Positions 28,728-38,881 are shown, numbered from the stretch's first letter. The stretch is 64,000 nt of DNA from Saprospiraceae bacterium (GCA_016719855.1 JADJYH010000013.1:70635-134634); one strand, 5' to 3'. Notes: generated by a model not told the origin, from the letters alone. Program-made: numbers and translations.

Positions 28728-29510
28728 GTGGATTTACAACTCAAAAACAAGGTCATCATCATTACTGGAGGTTCGAGCGGCATTGGGGAGGCCATCACGA
28801 GGCTACTGGCCGAAGAGGGTGCTATCCCAGTCATCGCCTCGCGCAATGAGGCCCGAAATGCGGCGCTTCAGCAGGAATTGATGGCAAATGGACAGCTTTC
28901 GCACAGTTTTCTTGGTGAACTGAGTGAGGTGGGTTTTTGTGAAAAAATCGCAAGGGAAACTGCCGAGCGCTTTGGCCGCATTGATGCCATCGTGAACAAC
29001 GCAGGTCGAAACGATGGGGTAGGGTTGGCTTCCGGCAATCCCGTCACTTTCATGCTTTCGCTCACGGAAAACCTCAGCCATTACTACAACCTTGTGCATT
29101 TTGCCCTGCCTTGGCTCAAGGCTTCGAAGGGCAGCATCGTCAACATCAGCTCCAAAGTGGCCATGACCGGACAGGGCGGAACCAGCGGTTACGCCGCTTC
29201 CAAGGGTGCTCAACTGGCACTGACCCGTGAGTGGGCCGCCGAGCTACTTCCCTTTGGCATTCGTGTGAACGCCATCCTGCCAGCCGAGGTGATGACGCCA
29301 CTCTACGAAAACTGGATACAGACTTTTGAAAACCCTGCGGAAAAACTGCAATCCATCGTCTCGAAAATCCCGCTGGAGCACCGCATGACCACTGCCGCCG
29401 AAATTGCGTCAGCTACTGCATTTCTGCTTTCGGCACAGGCTTCGCATATCACCGGACAGTGGTGGGTGATTGATGGTGGGTATGTACATTTGGATAGAGC
29501 TTTAACATGA
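28728..29510 (+). CDS. SDR family oxidoreductase
   Basis: 260 residues, a classical short-chain dehydrogenase. It shows cofactor-binding TGGSSGIGE at residues 14-22, INNAG-equivalent AIVNNAGRND, catalytic serine in VNISSKVAM and the YxxxK pair in GYAASKGAQLA, plus the C-terminal TGQWWVIDGGY. The NAD(P) preference and the substrate are not readable; the layout is closest to sugar or L-fucose dehydrogenase-type SDRs. The start at 28728 is GTG (gtg gat tta). Its stop overlaps the ATG of the ClC gene (ATGA), so they are translationally coupled. Confidence 0.88.
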   Translation: MDLQLKNKVIIITGGSSGIGEAITRLLAEEGAIPVIASRNEARNAALQQELMANGQLSHSFLGELSEVGFCEKIARETAERFGRIDAIVNNAGRNDGVGLASGNPVTFMLSLTENLSHYYNLVHFALPWLKASKGSIVNISSKVAMTGQGGTSGYAASKGAQLALTREWAAELLPFGIRVNAILPAEVMTPLYENWIQTFENPAEKLQSIVSKIPLEHRMTTAAEIASATAFLLSAQASHITGQWWVIDGGYVHLDRALT

Positions 29511-31300
29511 AATCAATCAAAATACAGGAATATTTTAAGGTAATCAATGGGTATTTGCTCAATAGACTGACTAGGCGTAACTACCTTATTCTGGCCTGTA
29601 TCCTCATTGGCATAGTGGCAGGTTTGGCTGCTGTTGTGATGAAAGTCATGGTGCATTGGGTGGAGGAGCGGGTGCAGCAGGGACTTGGCTCCCACCAATC
29701 GAACTATATCTGGCTATTCCTAACGCCCATCGTCGGCATCGTGTTGAGCGTCATGTACGAGCAGCGGTTTCTTGGCGGCAAGCTCGTCAAGGGCGTAACC
29801 AAAATCCTCTACGCCATCACCCGCCGCAAGGGCGAACTCGACAAACGGGATATGTACGGCCACCTCGTCACCAGCGCCCTGACAGTGGGCATGGGCGGCA
29901 GTGCCGGCCTTGAAGCGCCCATCGTACTGACGGGTGCGGCCATTGGTTCCAATATTTCCTCGCAATTACAACTCGGGTACAAAGAGCGTACGCTGCTGCT
30001 GGCGTGTGGCGCCTCAGCGGGAATTTCTGCAATTTTCAACGCTCCGATTGCCGGGGTCATTTTTGCGGCGGAGGTGCTCCTCACCGAAATTTCCATTCCG
30101 GTTTTTGTACCGCTGCTCATTTCGGCGGCCGCCGCTTCGGTGCTGTCGCAATTCTTTTATCATGGCCGCCTCTTCGTCCTCATGGAAGAAGGCTGGCGGC
30201 TCAAAAGCATTCCGCTCTACTTCATTTTGGGCATCCTTTGCGGCCTTGTCTCGGTTTACATGACCCGCATGACCCATTATTTGGAGAAAATAATGGGGCG
30301 CTTCCGCCTTCGGATGCGCAAAGCGGTGTTTGGTGGGGCAATGCTGGGGCTACTCATCGTTGTTTTTCCACCACTCTACGGCGAGGGGTACACCGTTATC
30401 GAAAAGCTCATCAATGGCAACGAAAACCTGCTCCTCCAGCGCTCACTTTTCGGCTCAATGCAATCAGAATGGATGCTGCTTGTTTTTCTGACCGGGTTGG
30501 CTATCCTCAAAGTAATCGCCACTTCGCTGACGGTTGGCTCCGGTGGAAACGGTGGCATCTTCGCAGGTTCGTTGTTCACGGGGGCGCTCACAGGATTTGT
30601 TTTTGCCAGGCTCGTCAGTCTTTCCGGCATGTTGAAAATAGTGGAGTCAAACTTCGTCGCGGTGGGCATGGCCGGGGTCATCGCCGGGGTGGTTCACGCC
30701 CCATTGACGGCTATCTTTCTCATCGCCGAAATCACGGGTGGGTACTCGCTCTTCGTGCCATTGATGATTGTGGCGGCCATGTCGTACTTCATCACCCGTA
30801 GTTTCGACAGCACCTCCGTTTACACCCGGCCATTGCAAGAAGATGGAAACTACTTCCAAGCTGACCGGGATACTTTCTTGTTGAACAGCATTGACTTGCA
30901 GGAAATTTTGGAGCAAAATGTAGAAACTATTCCAGCCTCGCTCAATGTGAGGGAGGTGATCAATCGCTTTTTGAGCAGCAAGCAAAATATCTTCCCCGTG
31001 ATTGACGAACAGCATAAATTCGCTGGTATTGTGCTACTGGAAGACTTGAAGGAACTGCTGTTCGACCCCGAGCGGTCGAACAAACTAACTGCCAGGGACG
31101 TAGCGGTGCGCCCTCCGCAGACTTTGGTTTTGGGTGAAAAAATGGCGGATGTGATGCACAAATTTGACGAAACCAAGGTCTGGAAACTGCCTGTGCTAAG
31201 TGAGAAGGGCGCTTTCATCGGCTTTGTCTCAAAGAAAAAAATCTTCACCAAGTACCGGGAACTGCTCAAACTCTACAGCCACAGCGATGTAGTCTCTTGA
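29507..31300 (+). CDS. ClC-family chloride channel/transporter with CBS pair
   Basis: 597 residues, inner membrane. ClC signatures are GSAGLEAPIVLTGAAIGSNI (the GSxGxEgP filter helix, with the P position shifted), the GxFxP-equivalent GGNGGIFAGSLFTGALTG, and VHAPLTAIFLIAEITGGY. About 10-12 hydrophobic segments span residues 25-430. The C-terminus (about 455-590) holds two CBS domains (NVREVINRFLSSKQNIFPVI, WKLPVLSEKGAFIGFVSKKK) that bind adenine nucleotides in relatives. It either conducts or exchanges anions; the proton-glutamate position should be checked to decide. It is coupled to the SDR by ATGA. Confidence 0.92.
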   Translation: MKSIKIQEYFKVINGYLLNRLTRRNYLILACILIGIVAGLAAVVMKVMVHWVEERVQQGLGSHQSNYIWLFLTPIVGIVLSVMYEQRFLGGKLVKGVTKILYAITRRKGELDKRDMYGHLVTSALTVGMGGSAGLEAPIVLTGAAIGSNISSQLQLGYKERTLLLACGASAGISAIFNAPIAGVIFAAEVLLTEISIPVFVPLLISAAAASVLSQFFYHGRLFVLMEEGWRLKSIPLYFILGILCGLVSVYMTRMTHYLEKIMGRFRLRMRKAVFGGAMLGLLIVVFPPLYGEGYTVIEKLINGNENLLLQRSLFGSMQSEWMLLVFLTGLAILKVIATSLTVGSGGNGGIFAGSLFTGALTGFVFARLVSLSGMLKIVESNFVAVGMAGVIAGVVHAPLTAIFLIAEITGGYSLFVPLMIVAAMSYFITRSFDSTSVYTRPLQEDGNYFQADRDTFLLNSIDLQEILEQNVETIPASLNVREVINRFLSSKQNIFPVIDEQHKFAGIVLLEDLKELLFDPERSNKLTARDVAVRPPQTLVLGEKMADVMHKFDETKVWKLPVLSEKGAFIGFVSKKKIFTKYRELLKLYSHSDVVS

Positions 31301-31302
31301 TA

Positions 31303-31387
31303 GTGGGTGAGCGAGTGAGCGAGTGAGAGCGTGAGCACACGAAGGCCGATGGCTCCTCTCACCCGCTCACCCGCTCACTCTCTCACC
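31303..31387. repeat. Inverted word repeat (GAGTGAGC/GCTCACCC words) between convergent genes
   Basis: GTGGGTGAGCGAGTGAGCGA and GAGAGCGTGAGC on the left face CTCTCACCCGCTCACCCGCT and CACTCTCTCACC on the right. It resembles the element at 8971-9050 and likewise sits between convergent stops. Confidence 0.65.
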
Positions 31388-31390
31388 ATC

Positions 31391-32989
31391 TCAAACCCTC
31401 ACAAAATACATCTCCACATCTCCCACATTTTTAGCGGGCACCTTGCCACGGTATTCGCAGTCGAATTCATCTTTAATGAAGGAAAACGTGCTGGCGGATA
31501 TGTTGACGAGACCAGGTTCGCCACTGGTTTCCATGCGGGAGGCAACGTTTACGGTGTCGCCCCAAATGTCGTAGGCAAACTTGCGGGAACCGACTACCCC
31601 TGCCACCAGCGGGCCAGTGTGGATGCCGATACGGGCCTCGAATGGTGACTCCCCGGCCTGCCGTTTCTCTTTGTTCCATTCTTCTAAAAACTGCTGGATT
31701 TCCAGTCCAGCCTTCACCACGTCCCTAGGGTGGCCGTCGTGGTCAGGCAGACCGCCAGCGCACATGTAAGCGTCGCCAATGGTCTTGATTTTTCGAGACC
31801 ATGTTTTCCGATAATCCGGTCAAAGTTTTTGAAAGCATAATCGAGGTCGAACACCGGTTCCTCGGCTGAAAGCTGCTTTGAAATGGCGCTGAACCCCTTA
31901 AAATCAGCGAAAAGTACAGTCGCAGATTCATAGCGCCGTGCCACGGCAGCCCCATTTTTCTTCAACTCATCGGCGATGCTGGCGGGCAGAATGTTGAGCA
32001 ACAGTTCCTCCGAGCGCCTGCGTTCTTCCTCGATGATTCGGTTTTTTTCTGAAAGCACGACGTTGTGGTTGCTGATGGTCTGGTATCGAAAGAACAAAGC
32101 GCCACCAAGAAAAGTACCAAGCCAACTATCGCAAGCAGCAGGTTGCGCTGGCTGCTTTGGAGTTCGATTTCAGCCTGTTTTTGTTGCAGTTCAGCTTGTT
32201 GTTGCTGCACGACTACCTCTTTTTGAGCGAGATTCATGGAGTCCATTGCCCCGGCGAACTGCATCGAATCCAGCATCCTGGACTGTTCCGAAAAGAGCAC
32301 CTGTTGTTTGATTTGCGCAGCCGACATGTTCTGGATGGCGGCCTCCCTGGCTGCAATCATCTTCTGGAGACCCTGTTGCTGGTTGGCCAGTTTGGCCTTT
32401 TCCTCGGAGAGGTTGCTCACTTCGGCAGAGAGTTGCTGGTTTTGTGCCTGTGCTTTTTCAAAATCTTCCTGTGCTTTTTTCTTTTTGAAAAAAGCCCGCC
32501 ACCTCCCGGAGTGGACACGCTGGCATCCCCGCCTGACAGCACAGCGATTTCCCGCTCGATGCGCTCCAAGTCCTTTTTTTTGTTCAATTGTGTAGCCAAC
32601 TCCTTCATATTCACAAGGTTGTCCAGCTTGAGTTCGGCATCGGTGGTGAGGGAATTGCTTTCTTCAAAGCTCTTGAAGGCTTTGTTTTTCAGGTTGTCAC
32701 GGCGGCTCGGTACTTTCATTTGCGCCTTGCCCCGTTGGTTGAGGCTGATGGCGAGGTAGTTGGGTTGCTTCAACTTTTTGGCGGCATTGGCAGCTTTGTC
32801 GGCCCATTCCACCGATTTTTCAAAAAAGCCCTCGTTGTACAGCCAATCGGCGAGGGTCAAGGCATTGTTCAGGTAATCTTCACCGGAGAGCTTGGTGGTC
32901 GTGCCCTCCAGGTTTTTGATGGCCTCCGATTGTGCGCTCAATGGGAGGTTTGAAACAAGGATAGCAAGTGTGCAGATTAAAAATCGCAT
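31391..32989 (-). CDS. Membrane-anchored class III adenylate/guanylate cyclase, three frameshifts
   Basis: About 530 residues from the ATG at 32989. Signal peptide MRFLICTLAILVSNLPLSAQ, a TPR-like helical region (LNNALTLADWLYNEGFFEKS), a long coiled coil (about residues 165-290), one membrane segment (LLLAIVGLVLFLVALLFF) and a cyclase domain: NILPASIADELKKNG, VLFADFKGFSAISKQL (metal Asp), IKTIGDAYMCAGG and YDIWGDTVNVASRM (Asn/Arg pair). The frames join by single-base additions at 32482-32486, about 32094-32099 and 31789-31793, each restoring family sequence. It probably makes cAMP in response to an extracytoplasmic signal; the Crp/Fnr protein at 61 kb is a possible but unproven effector. Confidence 0.85.
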
Positions 32990-33096
32990 TTGAAGGGTTT
33001 TAGAAAGTTGGGCGAAAAATAGCAATCATTTGATGAAAACTTAAATTTAGGCTTAATCTTCGGGGCTTAATTTCGCCCACAAATAAATCAAGACTT

Positions 33097-33990
33097 ATGA
33101 AATCCATAATTTCGGCACTCACCCAAATTCTATTACTAATGACCACTGCAACCAACTTGTTAGCCCAAGATTTCGATTGGCAAGGCCACCGTGGATGCCG
33201 GGGCCTGCTGCCCGAAAATACCATCCCAGCCTTCCTCAAAGCCCTCGAATTCCCGCAGGTGACAACGCTTGAACTCGACCTGGCTGTGTCCAAAAACGGC
33301 GAGCTTATCGTCAGCCACGAGCCTTGGATGTCGGAAGCCACCTGCTCCAAACCGGACGGAATGCCAGTAACCAAAGCCGAAGCGATGGGTCTGAGAATCA
33401 TGGGCATGACCTACGAGGAAATCAAACTGTACGACTGTGGCAGCCGTGGCAATGCCCGTTTCCCGCAGCAGCAGCCGATGCAGGTACACAAGCCCTCGCT
33501 GGAAGATGTGGTGATGGCCGTGCGGCAACATTGCGAAGCGAAAAAAATGAAAATGCCACGCTTCAACATCGAAATCAAGAGCCATCCGGACGGCGACGGC
33601 ATCTTCACGCCGAAGGTGGACGACTTTGCAAAACTGGTGGTCGCTGAGTTGGAGCGCCTCAAAATCAGTGACCGTTCCTGCGTCCAGTCCTTCGATGTGC
33701 GGCCTTTGGAGGCGGTGAAAAAAATTGCCCCAAACCTCACGCTCGCCCTGCTCGTGGAGAACAAGGACGGGTTTGAAAAAAACTTGCAACTGCTTGGTTT
33801 TCAGCCGGATATTTACAGCGTGGATTACAAGCTGCTTCGCAAACGGGACGTGAAAGCGTTGCACCGACAAGGCATCAAGGTCATTCCGTGGACCGTCAAC
33901 GACCTGAAATCCATGAAGAAACTGCGCCGCTGGAAGGTGGACGGCATCATCACGGATTACCCGAATTTGATTGCGGAAATTGAAAACTGA
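33097..33990 (+). CDS. Glycerophosphodiester phosphodiesterase
   Basis: 297 residues with signal peptide MKSIISALTQILLLMTTATN. It has the GDPD catalytic site: WQGHRGCRGLLPENTIPAF (HRG), TLELDLAVSKNGELIVSHEP (metal Glu/Asp and second His), FNIEIKSHP and the C-terminal HRQGIKVIPWTVND with DGIITDYPNL. It hydrolyses glycerophosphodiesters to sn-glycerol-3-phosphate plus an alcohol in the periplasm. The frame is intact and of family length. It is divergent from the cyclase gene with a 107-base spacer. Confidence 0.93.
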   Translation: MKSIISALTQILLLMTTATNLLAQDFDWQGHRGCRGLLPENTIPAFLKALEFPQVTTLELDLAVSKNGELIVSHEPWMSEATCSKPDGMPVTKAEAMGLRIMGMTYEEIKLYDCGSRGNARFPQQQPMQVHKPSLEDVVMAVRQHCEAKKMKMPRFNIEIKSHPDGDGIFTPKVDDFAKLVVAELERLKISDRSCVQSFDVRPLEAVKKIAPNLTLALLVENKDGFEKNLQLLGFQPDIYSVDYKLLRKRDVKALHRQGIKVIPWTVNDLKSMKKLRRWKVDGIITDYPNLIAEIEN

Positions 33991-34080
33991 AGCGTTCTGA
34001 CTATTGGGCGACAGTGAAAAATGGTTGGGTAGCCTTACCATTCCACGATTTTCAATACTTTGGCTGAAAATTAACCGAAC

Positions 34081-36036
34081 ATGAAATTTGAACGATTTGC
34101 CCTGTCCATTTTCTTGACTGTTATCGGGGCTTTCACGCTGATTGCCCAATCCGCCCGTGCCTACGAGAAGGCAGGCGACAAGGCATTTGCCGCAAAAGAC
34201 TACTACACTGCTTTCGTCCACTTTCGGGATGCGATGGAGCGCTCGCCAAACGATGTCGGGCTTTGGTACAAATACGCCGAAGTCACCCGCCAGTTCAACG
34301 CCTACGAAGAGGCCGAGCGATATTACGCCAAAGTGGTGACGAGCAAGGAAACTCAAATGTTCCCATTGGCCAGTTTTTGGCTGGGGCAGGTGAAAAAAAA
34401 CCTCGGGAAATACCAAGATGCGTTAGAGCTTTTTGAGACTTTTTTGAAAAATAGCACCGAGGCTGACTACTACTCCCAATGGGCCAATGAGGAGTTGAAC
34501 GCTTGCCGCTGGGCCATCGCCGACCCAGCAGCACCCACCGACAAAATCGTGCGGGTGGAGCATTTGGACAAAAAAATCAACACACCGTTCTCAGAGTTCG
34601 GGGCGGTGCAGGTGGGCAATATGACCTACTATTCGTCCTACCGTTTTGAGTATCCAGGCGATGCAAATACACCAGAACGCAAACTCTCAAAACTGCTCAC
34701 CTCCGAAAACATGGCCAAGGGCAAGGTGATGGGTCGGGATTTCAACGACGAAAAGAAGCTCACTGCGCACACGGCTTTCAGTGCAGACGGCAACCGGATT
34801 TACTTCACGCTTTGTGAATATGTGAACGCCTCCGACATCCGCTGCGAAATCGTGTACCGGGACAAGGACAAACGAGGCCGTTGGGAAAAAACACCCATCA
34901 AACTGCCTGAAATCGTCAACAAAAAAGGCTTCACCACCACGCAGCCCAGCATTGGTTTTGATTCGCTGGCGCAAAAAGAAGTGCTGTACTTCGTCTCTGA
35001 CCGACCTGGCGGCAAGGGCAAACTCGATATTTGGTATTGCGAACTGGAAAAGGACAAGTTCCTCGAACCGAAGAACCTGGAAGCTGCGAACACGCCTGAA
35101 AACGACATTTCGCCTTATTTTCATGTCGCTTCGCAAACGCTTTATTTCAGCGCCGATGGGCGGAGCGGACTCGGTGGATTCGATGTTTTTAGCATGGAAA
35201 AACGGCAAACTTGGGGAGAGATTAGAAGCCTTGGCAAGCCCGTGAACTCCAGCTACCACGATATTTATTACTCCCTAGACGATAGCGCAAAGGGTGGTTT
35301 CGTCTCGTCCAACCGCCCTGGTTCATTTTACCTCGACCCCGACAACAAGGCCTGTTGCCACGATATTTTTCGGGTCGTTTACGAAGAAAAACCCAAGTCA
35401 TCAGATGGCATCCCGCCGCCACCCATCGTGGTGGAAACGCCGCCCACTCCCCCCACTTTTGAGAAACTGGAGGACTTTCTGCCGCTGGCTCTGTACTTCG
35501 ACAACGACGAGCCGGACAAACGCACCAATCGTACCACCACCAAGAAAACGTACGAGGAAACTTTTGGGAAATTTTATCCTCGAAAGGGCGATTTCATTGA
35601 ACAGTACACTAAGCCCATTACCAATGAGGAAGAGGTGGACGAGGCCACGCTGAACATCACCGATTTTTTTGAAAATGAGGTTAAGAAAGGCTTCGACCAC
35701 CTTGGACTTTTCAGTGGAATCCTACTCCAGCGCCTCGAAAGAGGCGACCGTGTAGAAATCGTCATCAAGGGCTATACCAGCCCCCGTGCCAAATCTGACT
35801 ACAACGACTTCCTCGCCCAACGTCGCATCAGCAGCCTGCGCAACCAGTTCGAGCGATGGCGGGGCGGTGTTTTTGAGAATTACCTGAAGTACGGCAAATT
35901 GGTGATTTCGGAAGCTCCGTTCGGGGAATCGCAGTCAGCCAGTGGCATCAGCGACGACCTGTTTGATGAACGCAACTCCATCTACAGCGTTGGAGCATCG
36001 AGAGAGCGGCGAGTGGAAATTATTGAGGTGAAGTAA
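34081..36036 (+). CDS. TPR / PD40 beta-propeller / OmpA-like outer-membrane protein
   Basis: 651 residues with signal peptide MKFERFALSIFLTVIGAFTL. Residues 25-150 hold TPRs (YEKAGDKAFAAKDYYTAFVH, WYKYAEVTRQFNAYEEAERY). PD40/WD40-like propeller blades follow (HTAFSADGNRIYFTLCEY, VLYFVSDRPGGKGKLDIWYC, TLYFSADGRSGLGGFDVFSM, KGGFVSSNRPG). After a Pro-rich linker comes an OmpA_C-like end (LALYFDNDEPD, VEIVIKGYTSPRAKSDYNDF, RRISSLRNQ, RERRVEIIEV). The order resembles the T9SS component PorE but without an obvious carboxypeptidase-regulatory domain. It probably anchors an envelope complex to peptidoglycan. Confidence 0.85.
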   Translation: MKFERFALSIFLTVIGAFTLIAQSARAYEKAGDKAFAAKDYYTAFVHFRDAMERSPNDVGLWYKYAEVTRQFNAYEEAERYYAKVVTSKETQMFPLASFWLGQVKKNLGKYQDALELFETFLKNSTEADYYSQWANEELNACRWAIADPAAPTDKIVRVEHLDKKINTPFSEFGAVQVGNMTYYSSYRFEYPGDANTPERKLSKLLTSENMAKGKVMGRDFNDEKKLTAHTAFSADGNRIYFTLCEYVNASDIRCEIVYRDKDKRGRWEKTPIKLPEIVNKKGFTTTQPSIGFDSLAQKEVLYFVSDRPGGKGKLDIWYCELEKDKFLEPKNLEAANTPENDISPYFHVASQTLYFSADGRSGLGGFDVFSMEKRQTWGEIRSLGKPVNSSYHDIYYSLDDSAKGGFVSSNRPGSFYLDPDNKACCHDIFRVVYEEKPKSSDGIPPPPIVVETPPTPPTFEKLEDFLPLALYFDNDEPDKRTNRTTTKKTYEETFGKFYPRKGDFIEQYTKPITNEEEVDEATLNITDFFENEVKKGFDHLGLFSGILLQRLERGDRVEIVIKGYTSPRAKSDYNDFLAQRRISSLRNQFERWRGGVFENYLKYGKLVISEAPFGESQSASGISDDLFDERNSIYSVGASRERRVEIIEVK

Positions 36037-36040
36037 AAGC

Positions 36041-36082
36041 GTTTGAGGGTTTTGGGATTTGAGGGTTTGAGGATTTGGAAAG
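36041..36082. repeat. Word repeat (TTTGAGG words)
   Basis: GTTTGAGGGTTTTGGGATTT then GAGGGTTTGAGGATTTGG: one word in a single orientation, starting just after the stop at 36036. The rest of the 232-base spacer is AT-rich and unassigned. Confidence 0.5.
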
Positions 36083-36268
36083 TCGTTAGTCAACAACCGT
36101 AACTCCTTTTCAGTTTTGCCGTTAATATTCAAGTGCCGAAAAGCTTGGCATTTTTGAGCATAAATAATTCCAAATCAAGTGGTGTGAACGTAGTGGTATA
36201 ACTAGCTGGTTATCAACCTTTATCAACCTCATCAACACTTATCAACCACTACTAAAATCGAGTTTATC

Positions 36269-36844
36269 ATGATGAAGAAACTGATGTTTTCGCTGGCAGT
36301 AGCAATGTTTTTTGCCTGCAACAGCGACCCAAAAGACAGCAACTTCCAGCAAGTCGAAGCCAACTCGCCCGATGTGCCAGCCAATGCTTCGCCGTCTGAA
36401 CAGTTGAAGGCGGTGGCGCTGGAAGAATCGAATTATTTGGAGCGTGTGCGCCAATCTTTCGTGCCATTGCAGGAGGAGTACCGCAAAGCCAACGGCAAGG
36501 TGCCTGGCATAGGTGAAGTAAACATCTTCGTGGATGAAAACTACACGCTGCTTATCGAAAACAAGTTCAAGGGCAGCACCTATCAAACCAAGGTGAACTT
36601 GAAGAACCTGAACAATGCCCAAGGTGGCATGATGCTCATTCCAGATAAGGAGCCGGGTGAATTCCCGGGGCTAAAAGTCTTCGTGAAAGATGGAAAAACG
36701 GGTGTGGAAATTATCAAAGACGGCAAGCTGGTAAGGGAAGACAAACAGCTCGAAATATACTTGGCCGACCGCCCCGGCATTGAGCGGATAACGCCCGCTA
36801 TCTTGCAGGCACTGAACATCGCAAACGGGAAATTGCCAGAATAA
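36269..36844 (+). CDS. Lipoprotein of unknown function
   Basis: 191 residues. MMKKLMFSLAVAMFFACNSD has a lipobox-like AMFFAC, suggesting a lipoprotein. The mature part has a helical linker (SEQLKAVALEESNYLERVRQ) and a beta-rich half (VNIFVDENYTLLIENKFKGS, LKVFVKDGKTGVEIIKDGKL). I recognise no family. An alternative ATG one codon downstream would also work. It is convergent with the cold-shock gene, with a hairpin between their stops. Confidence 0.7.
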   Translation: MMKKLMFSLAVAMFFACNSDPKDSNFQQVEANSPDVPANASPSEQLKAVALEESNYLERVRQSFVPLQEEYRKANGKVPGIGEVNIFVDENYTLLIENKFKGSTYQTKVNLKNLNNAQGGMMLIPDKEPGEFPGLKVFVKDGKTGVEIIKDGKLVREDKQLEIYLADRPGIERITPAILQALNIANGKLPE

Positions 36845-36853
36845 TCAATAGGT

Positions 36854-36884
36854 CATTGGAGGCAAAGTATCAATGCCTCCAATG
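36854..36884. terminator. Hairpin between convergent genes
   Basis: CATTGGAGGCA and TGCCTCCAATG form a perfect 11-bp stem with a 9-base loop between the stops at 36844 (+) and 36893 (-). No long T tract follows, so termination is inferred from position and structure. Confidence 0.55.
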
Positions 36885-36892
36885 GCGCTAAC

Positions 36893-37341
36893 TTACAGTT
36901 TCACCAACTGCACATTGACTGCCACAGGGCCTTTCTGGCCCTTTTCAATTTCAAAGTTACCTTGTCGTTCACCTTCACCGGCTCTTCAAGCGAGTTGAGG
37001 TGAACGAAAATCCGCTCATCCGATTCACGGTCAATGATGAAGCCAAAGCCTTTGGCGTCGTCGAAATAGCTGACTTTTCCTTTGCGGATGGGATCCACTT
37101 TTTCCCGTTTCGGCACGCCGAGTTCGATATCTTCCTTTTTGACTTTTTTCCTTTTGGTAGGGTCGGGTGGGGAAGAGGTAAGGTTGCCGTCTTCATCCAC
37201 GTACATAATCATGTCTTCAAAGGTCTTGCCCTCGCCCTTCTCCGATTTACGTTGGTCCTTCCGGTATTCCTTGTCCTGTCGTTTTTTGTGCTTCTTCTTT
37301 TCGTTTTCTTTCTTGCTGTACGTCTCTCGTGATTTTGCCAT
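36893..37341 (-). CDS. Cold-shock domain protein with basic N-terminal extension, frameshifted
   Basis: About 149 residues from the ATG at 37341 (MAKSRETYSKKENEKKKHKK). The first 85 residues are highly charged and Lys-rich. The cold-shock domain follows: RKGKVSYFDDAKGFGFIIDR (RNP1 KGFGFI) and ERIFVHLNSLEE (RNP2-like IFVH). The observed frame derails after NDKVTLKLK. Adding one base at 36953-36955 gives VTFEIEKGQKGPVAVNVQLV and a stop at 36893, the normal CSD ending. It probably binds RNA or ssDNA; the basic extension is typical of Bacteroidetes members. Confidence 0.85.
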
Positions 37342-37628
37342 TTTGAATATTGAGATGAAAAAAGCGGGAAATGGCCCGGAGTGGTGACTACCAATCTTCC
37401 AAAATCCCATGAATTCGGCAAAGCTAACACTTATCTGTGCCTTTTAGATCAAACTATGCACCTGTGGGCCAACTTAGCACCGGGAAACCGACTTATTTTT
37501 AAAGCAGCTTTGGCTAGCCTTGTCACCCCTCTACAAAAAGATTGTCGTTCAGGTGCTTGTTTCCTCGAAATTTCAGAATTTGGAGGCAAGTTGATACGGT
37601 CATTTTTCACTAAAATTCAAATACTATC

Positions 37629-38749
37629 ATGCAAAAATTTACACTCCTCAGCCTACTGGCCATCTTGTTTTTTGGGAACAACGATGCCGCAGCCCAAGCC
37701 CTCAAACTGCCCAATACCACCAACCCAAGGTCAAGGGCTGGGATTACCATTGGTGCCACTGACATTGATATCAACTGGGGTGCACCTGGCGTCAAGGGGC
37801 GTGAAGGAAAAATCTGGGGCACCAACGTGGCAAATTACGGCTTCATCAACCTTGGTTTTGGCTCCGCCAAAGAATCGCCCTGGCGGGCCGGTGCGGATGA
37901 AAACACCATATTTTCTTGCTCTAACGACGTGACCATTGAGGGCAAAAAGTTGGCAGCGGGCAAGTACGGGTTTGCCATCGCTGTTTACCCGGATTCTTGC
38001 GTGCTCATTTTCTCCAGCAATTCGTCGGGCTGGGGCACTTATTTCTACAAGCCCGAAGAAGACGCCCTGCGTGTAACGGTGCGCCAACAAAAAAACCTCC
38101 CCAAAGCCGGGAATGGCTGGCCTACACATTTTCCGAGCCCACCAACAACTCAGTGGTGGTAGCTTTGGAATGGGAGCGCTGGCGAATCCCGTTCAAAGTG
38201 GAAACGGATTTTGTGGCGACCTCGCTCGCCTACATCAAGCGGCAGATGAGCGGCGGCTTGGGCTTCGACCCGCCCAGCCTCCAAGCCGCAGCCCAATGGT
38301 GCGTGGCCAACGACGTGAACTACGAGGAAGCACTTTTTTGGATAAACAGTGCAACTGAACCGAATCTCGGTGGCGTTCAAACCTTCAATGCACTCTCCAC
38401 CAAAGCGGCCATCCTTCGCAAACTGGGCAAAACGGACGAAGCCGATAAAACCATGTCCATGGCTTACGAAAAAGCCACTGTTTTGGAATTGCACGGTTAC
38501 GGTCGGCAGTTAATAGGACAAGGCAAGAACAAGGAGGCACTTGCTGCATTTGAGCTGAATTATAAGCGAAACGGCGATACATGGCCCACCCATGTAGGTT
38601 TGGCTAGGGGGTACTCGGCAGTGGGAGACTTGAAAAAAGCCCTCGAACATGCCCGCAAAGCCCTTACCCAAGCACCCGACGAATTGAACCGAACCAGCCT
38701 CGAGACGATGGTCAAGACCTTGGAGGAAGGCAAGGCGCTGGTGCAATGA
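37629..38749 (+). CDS. DUF2911 protein with C-terminal TPRs, frameshifted
   Basis: About 373 residues with signal peptide MQKFTLLSLLAILFFGNNDA. The DUF2911 domain shows NPRSRAGITIGATDIDINWG, GREGKIWG, PWRAGADENTIFSCSNDVTI and LAAGKYGFAIAVYPDSCVLI. Adding one A to the run at 38089-38095 passes from VTVRQQK to KPPQSREWLAYTFSEPTNNS and on to the TPR-like C-terminus (EADKTMSMAYEKATVLELHG, VGLARGYSAVGDLKKALEHA), stop at 38749. It is an exported protein common in Bacteroidetes with no assigned function. Confidence 0.85.
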
Positions 38750-38753
38750 ATTT

Positions 38754-38817
38754 GGGAGGTTTAGGAGATTTAAATTCCCACCCCTAAACCTCCTAAACCT
38801 TCTTAACCCTCTAAACT
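38754..38817. repeat. Inverted word repeat (GGTTTAGGAG/CCTAAACC words)
   Basis: GGGAGGTTTAGGAGATTT pairs with the CCTAAACCTCCTAAACC stretch to its right. It lies between the DUF2911 stop and the TamB start and may act as a terminator. Confidence 0.6.
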
Positions 38818-38881
38818 TTCTGCCCGGCCTAGTGAACAAGTCATGTAATTTCACCTTATTGCAGCATAACTAAGTCTGCCC

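Noticed and set aside
31391..32989. Treating the cyclase region as four separate small genes
   Set aside because: Each frame end coincides with a homopolymer, and joining restores continuous cyclase motifs, so one gene is far more likely.
33160..34416. Long minus-strand open frame (about 418 codons) opposite the glycerophosphodiesterase
   Set aside because: The plus strand encodes a complete, motif-bearing enzyme and the start of the TPR protein; the antisense frame has no domain and owes its length to codon bias.
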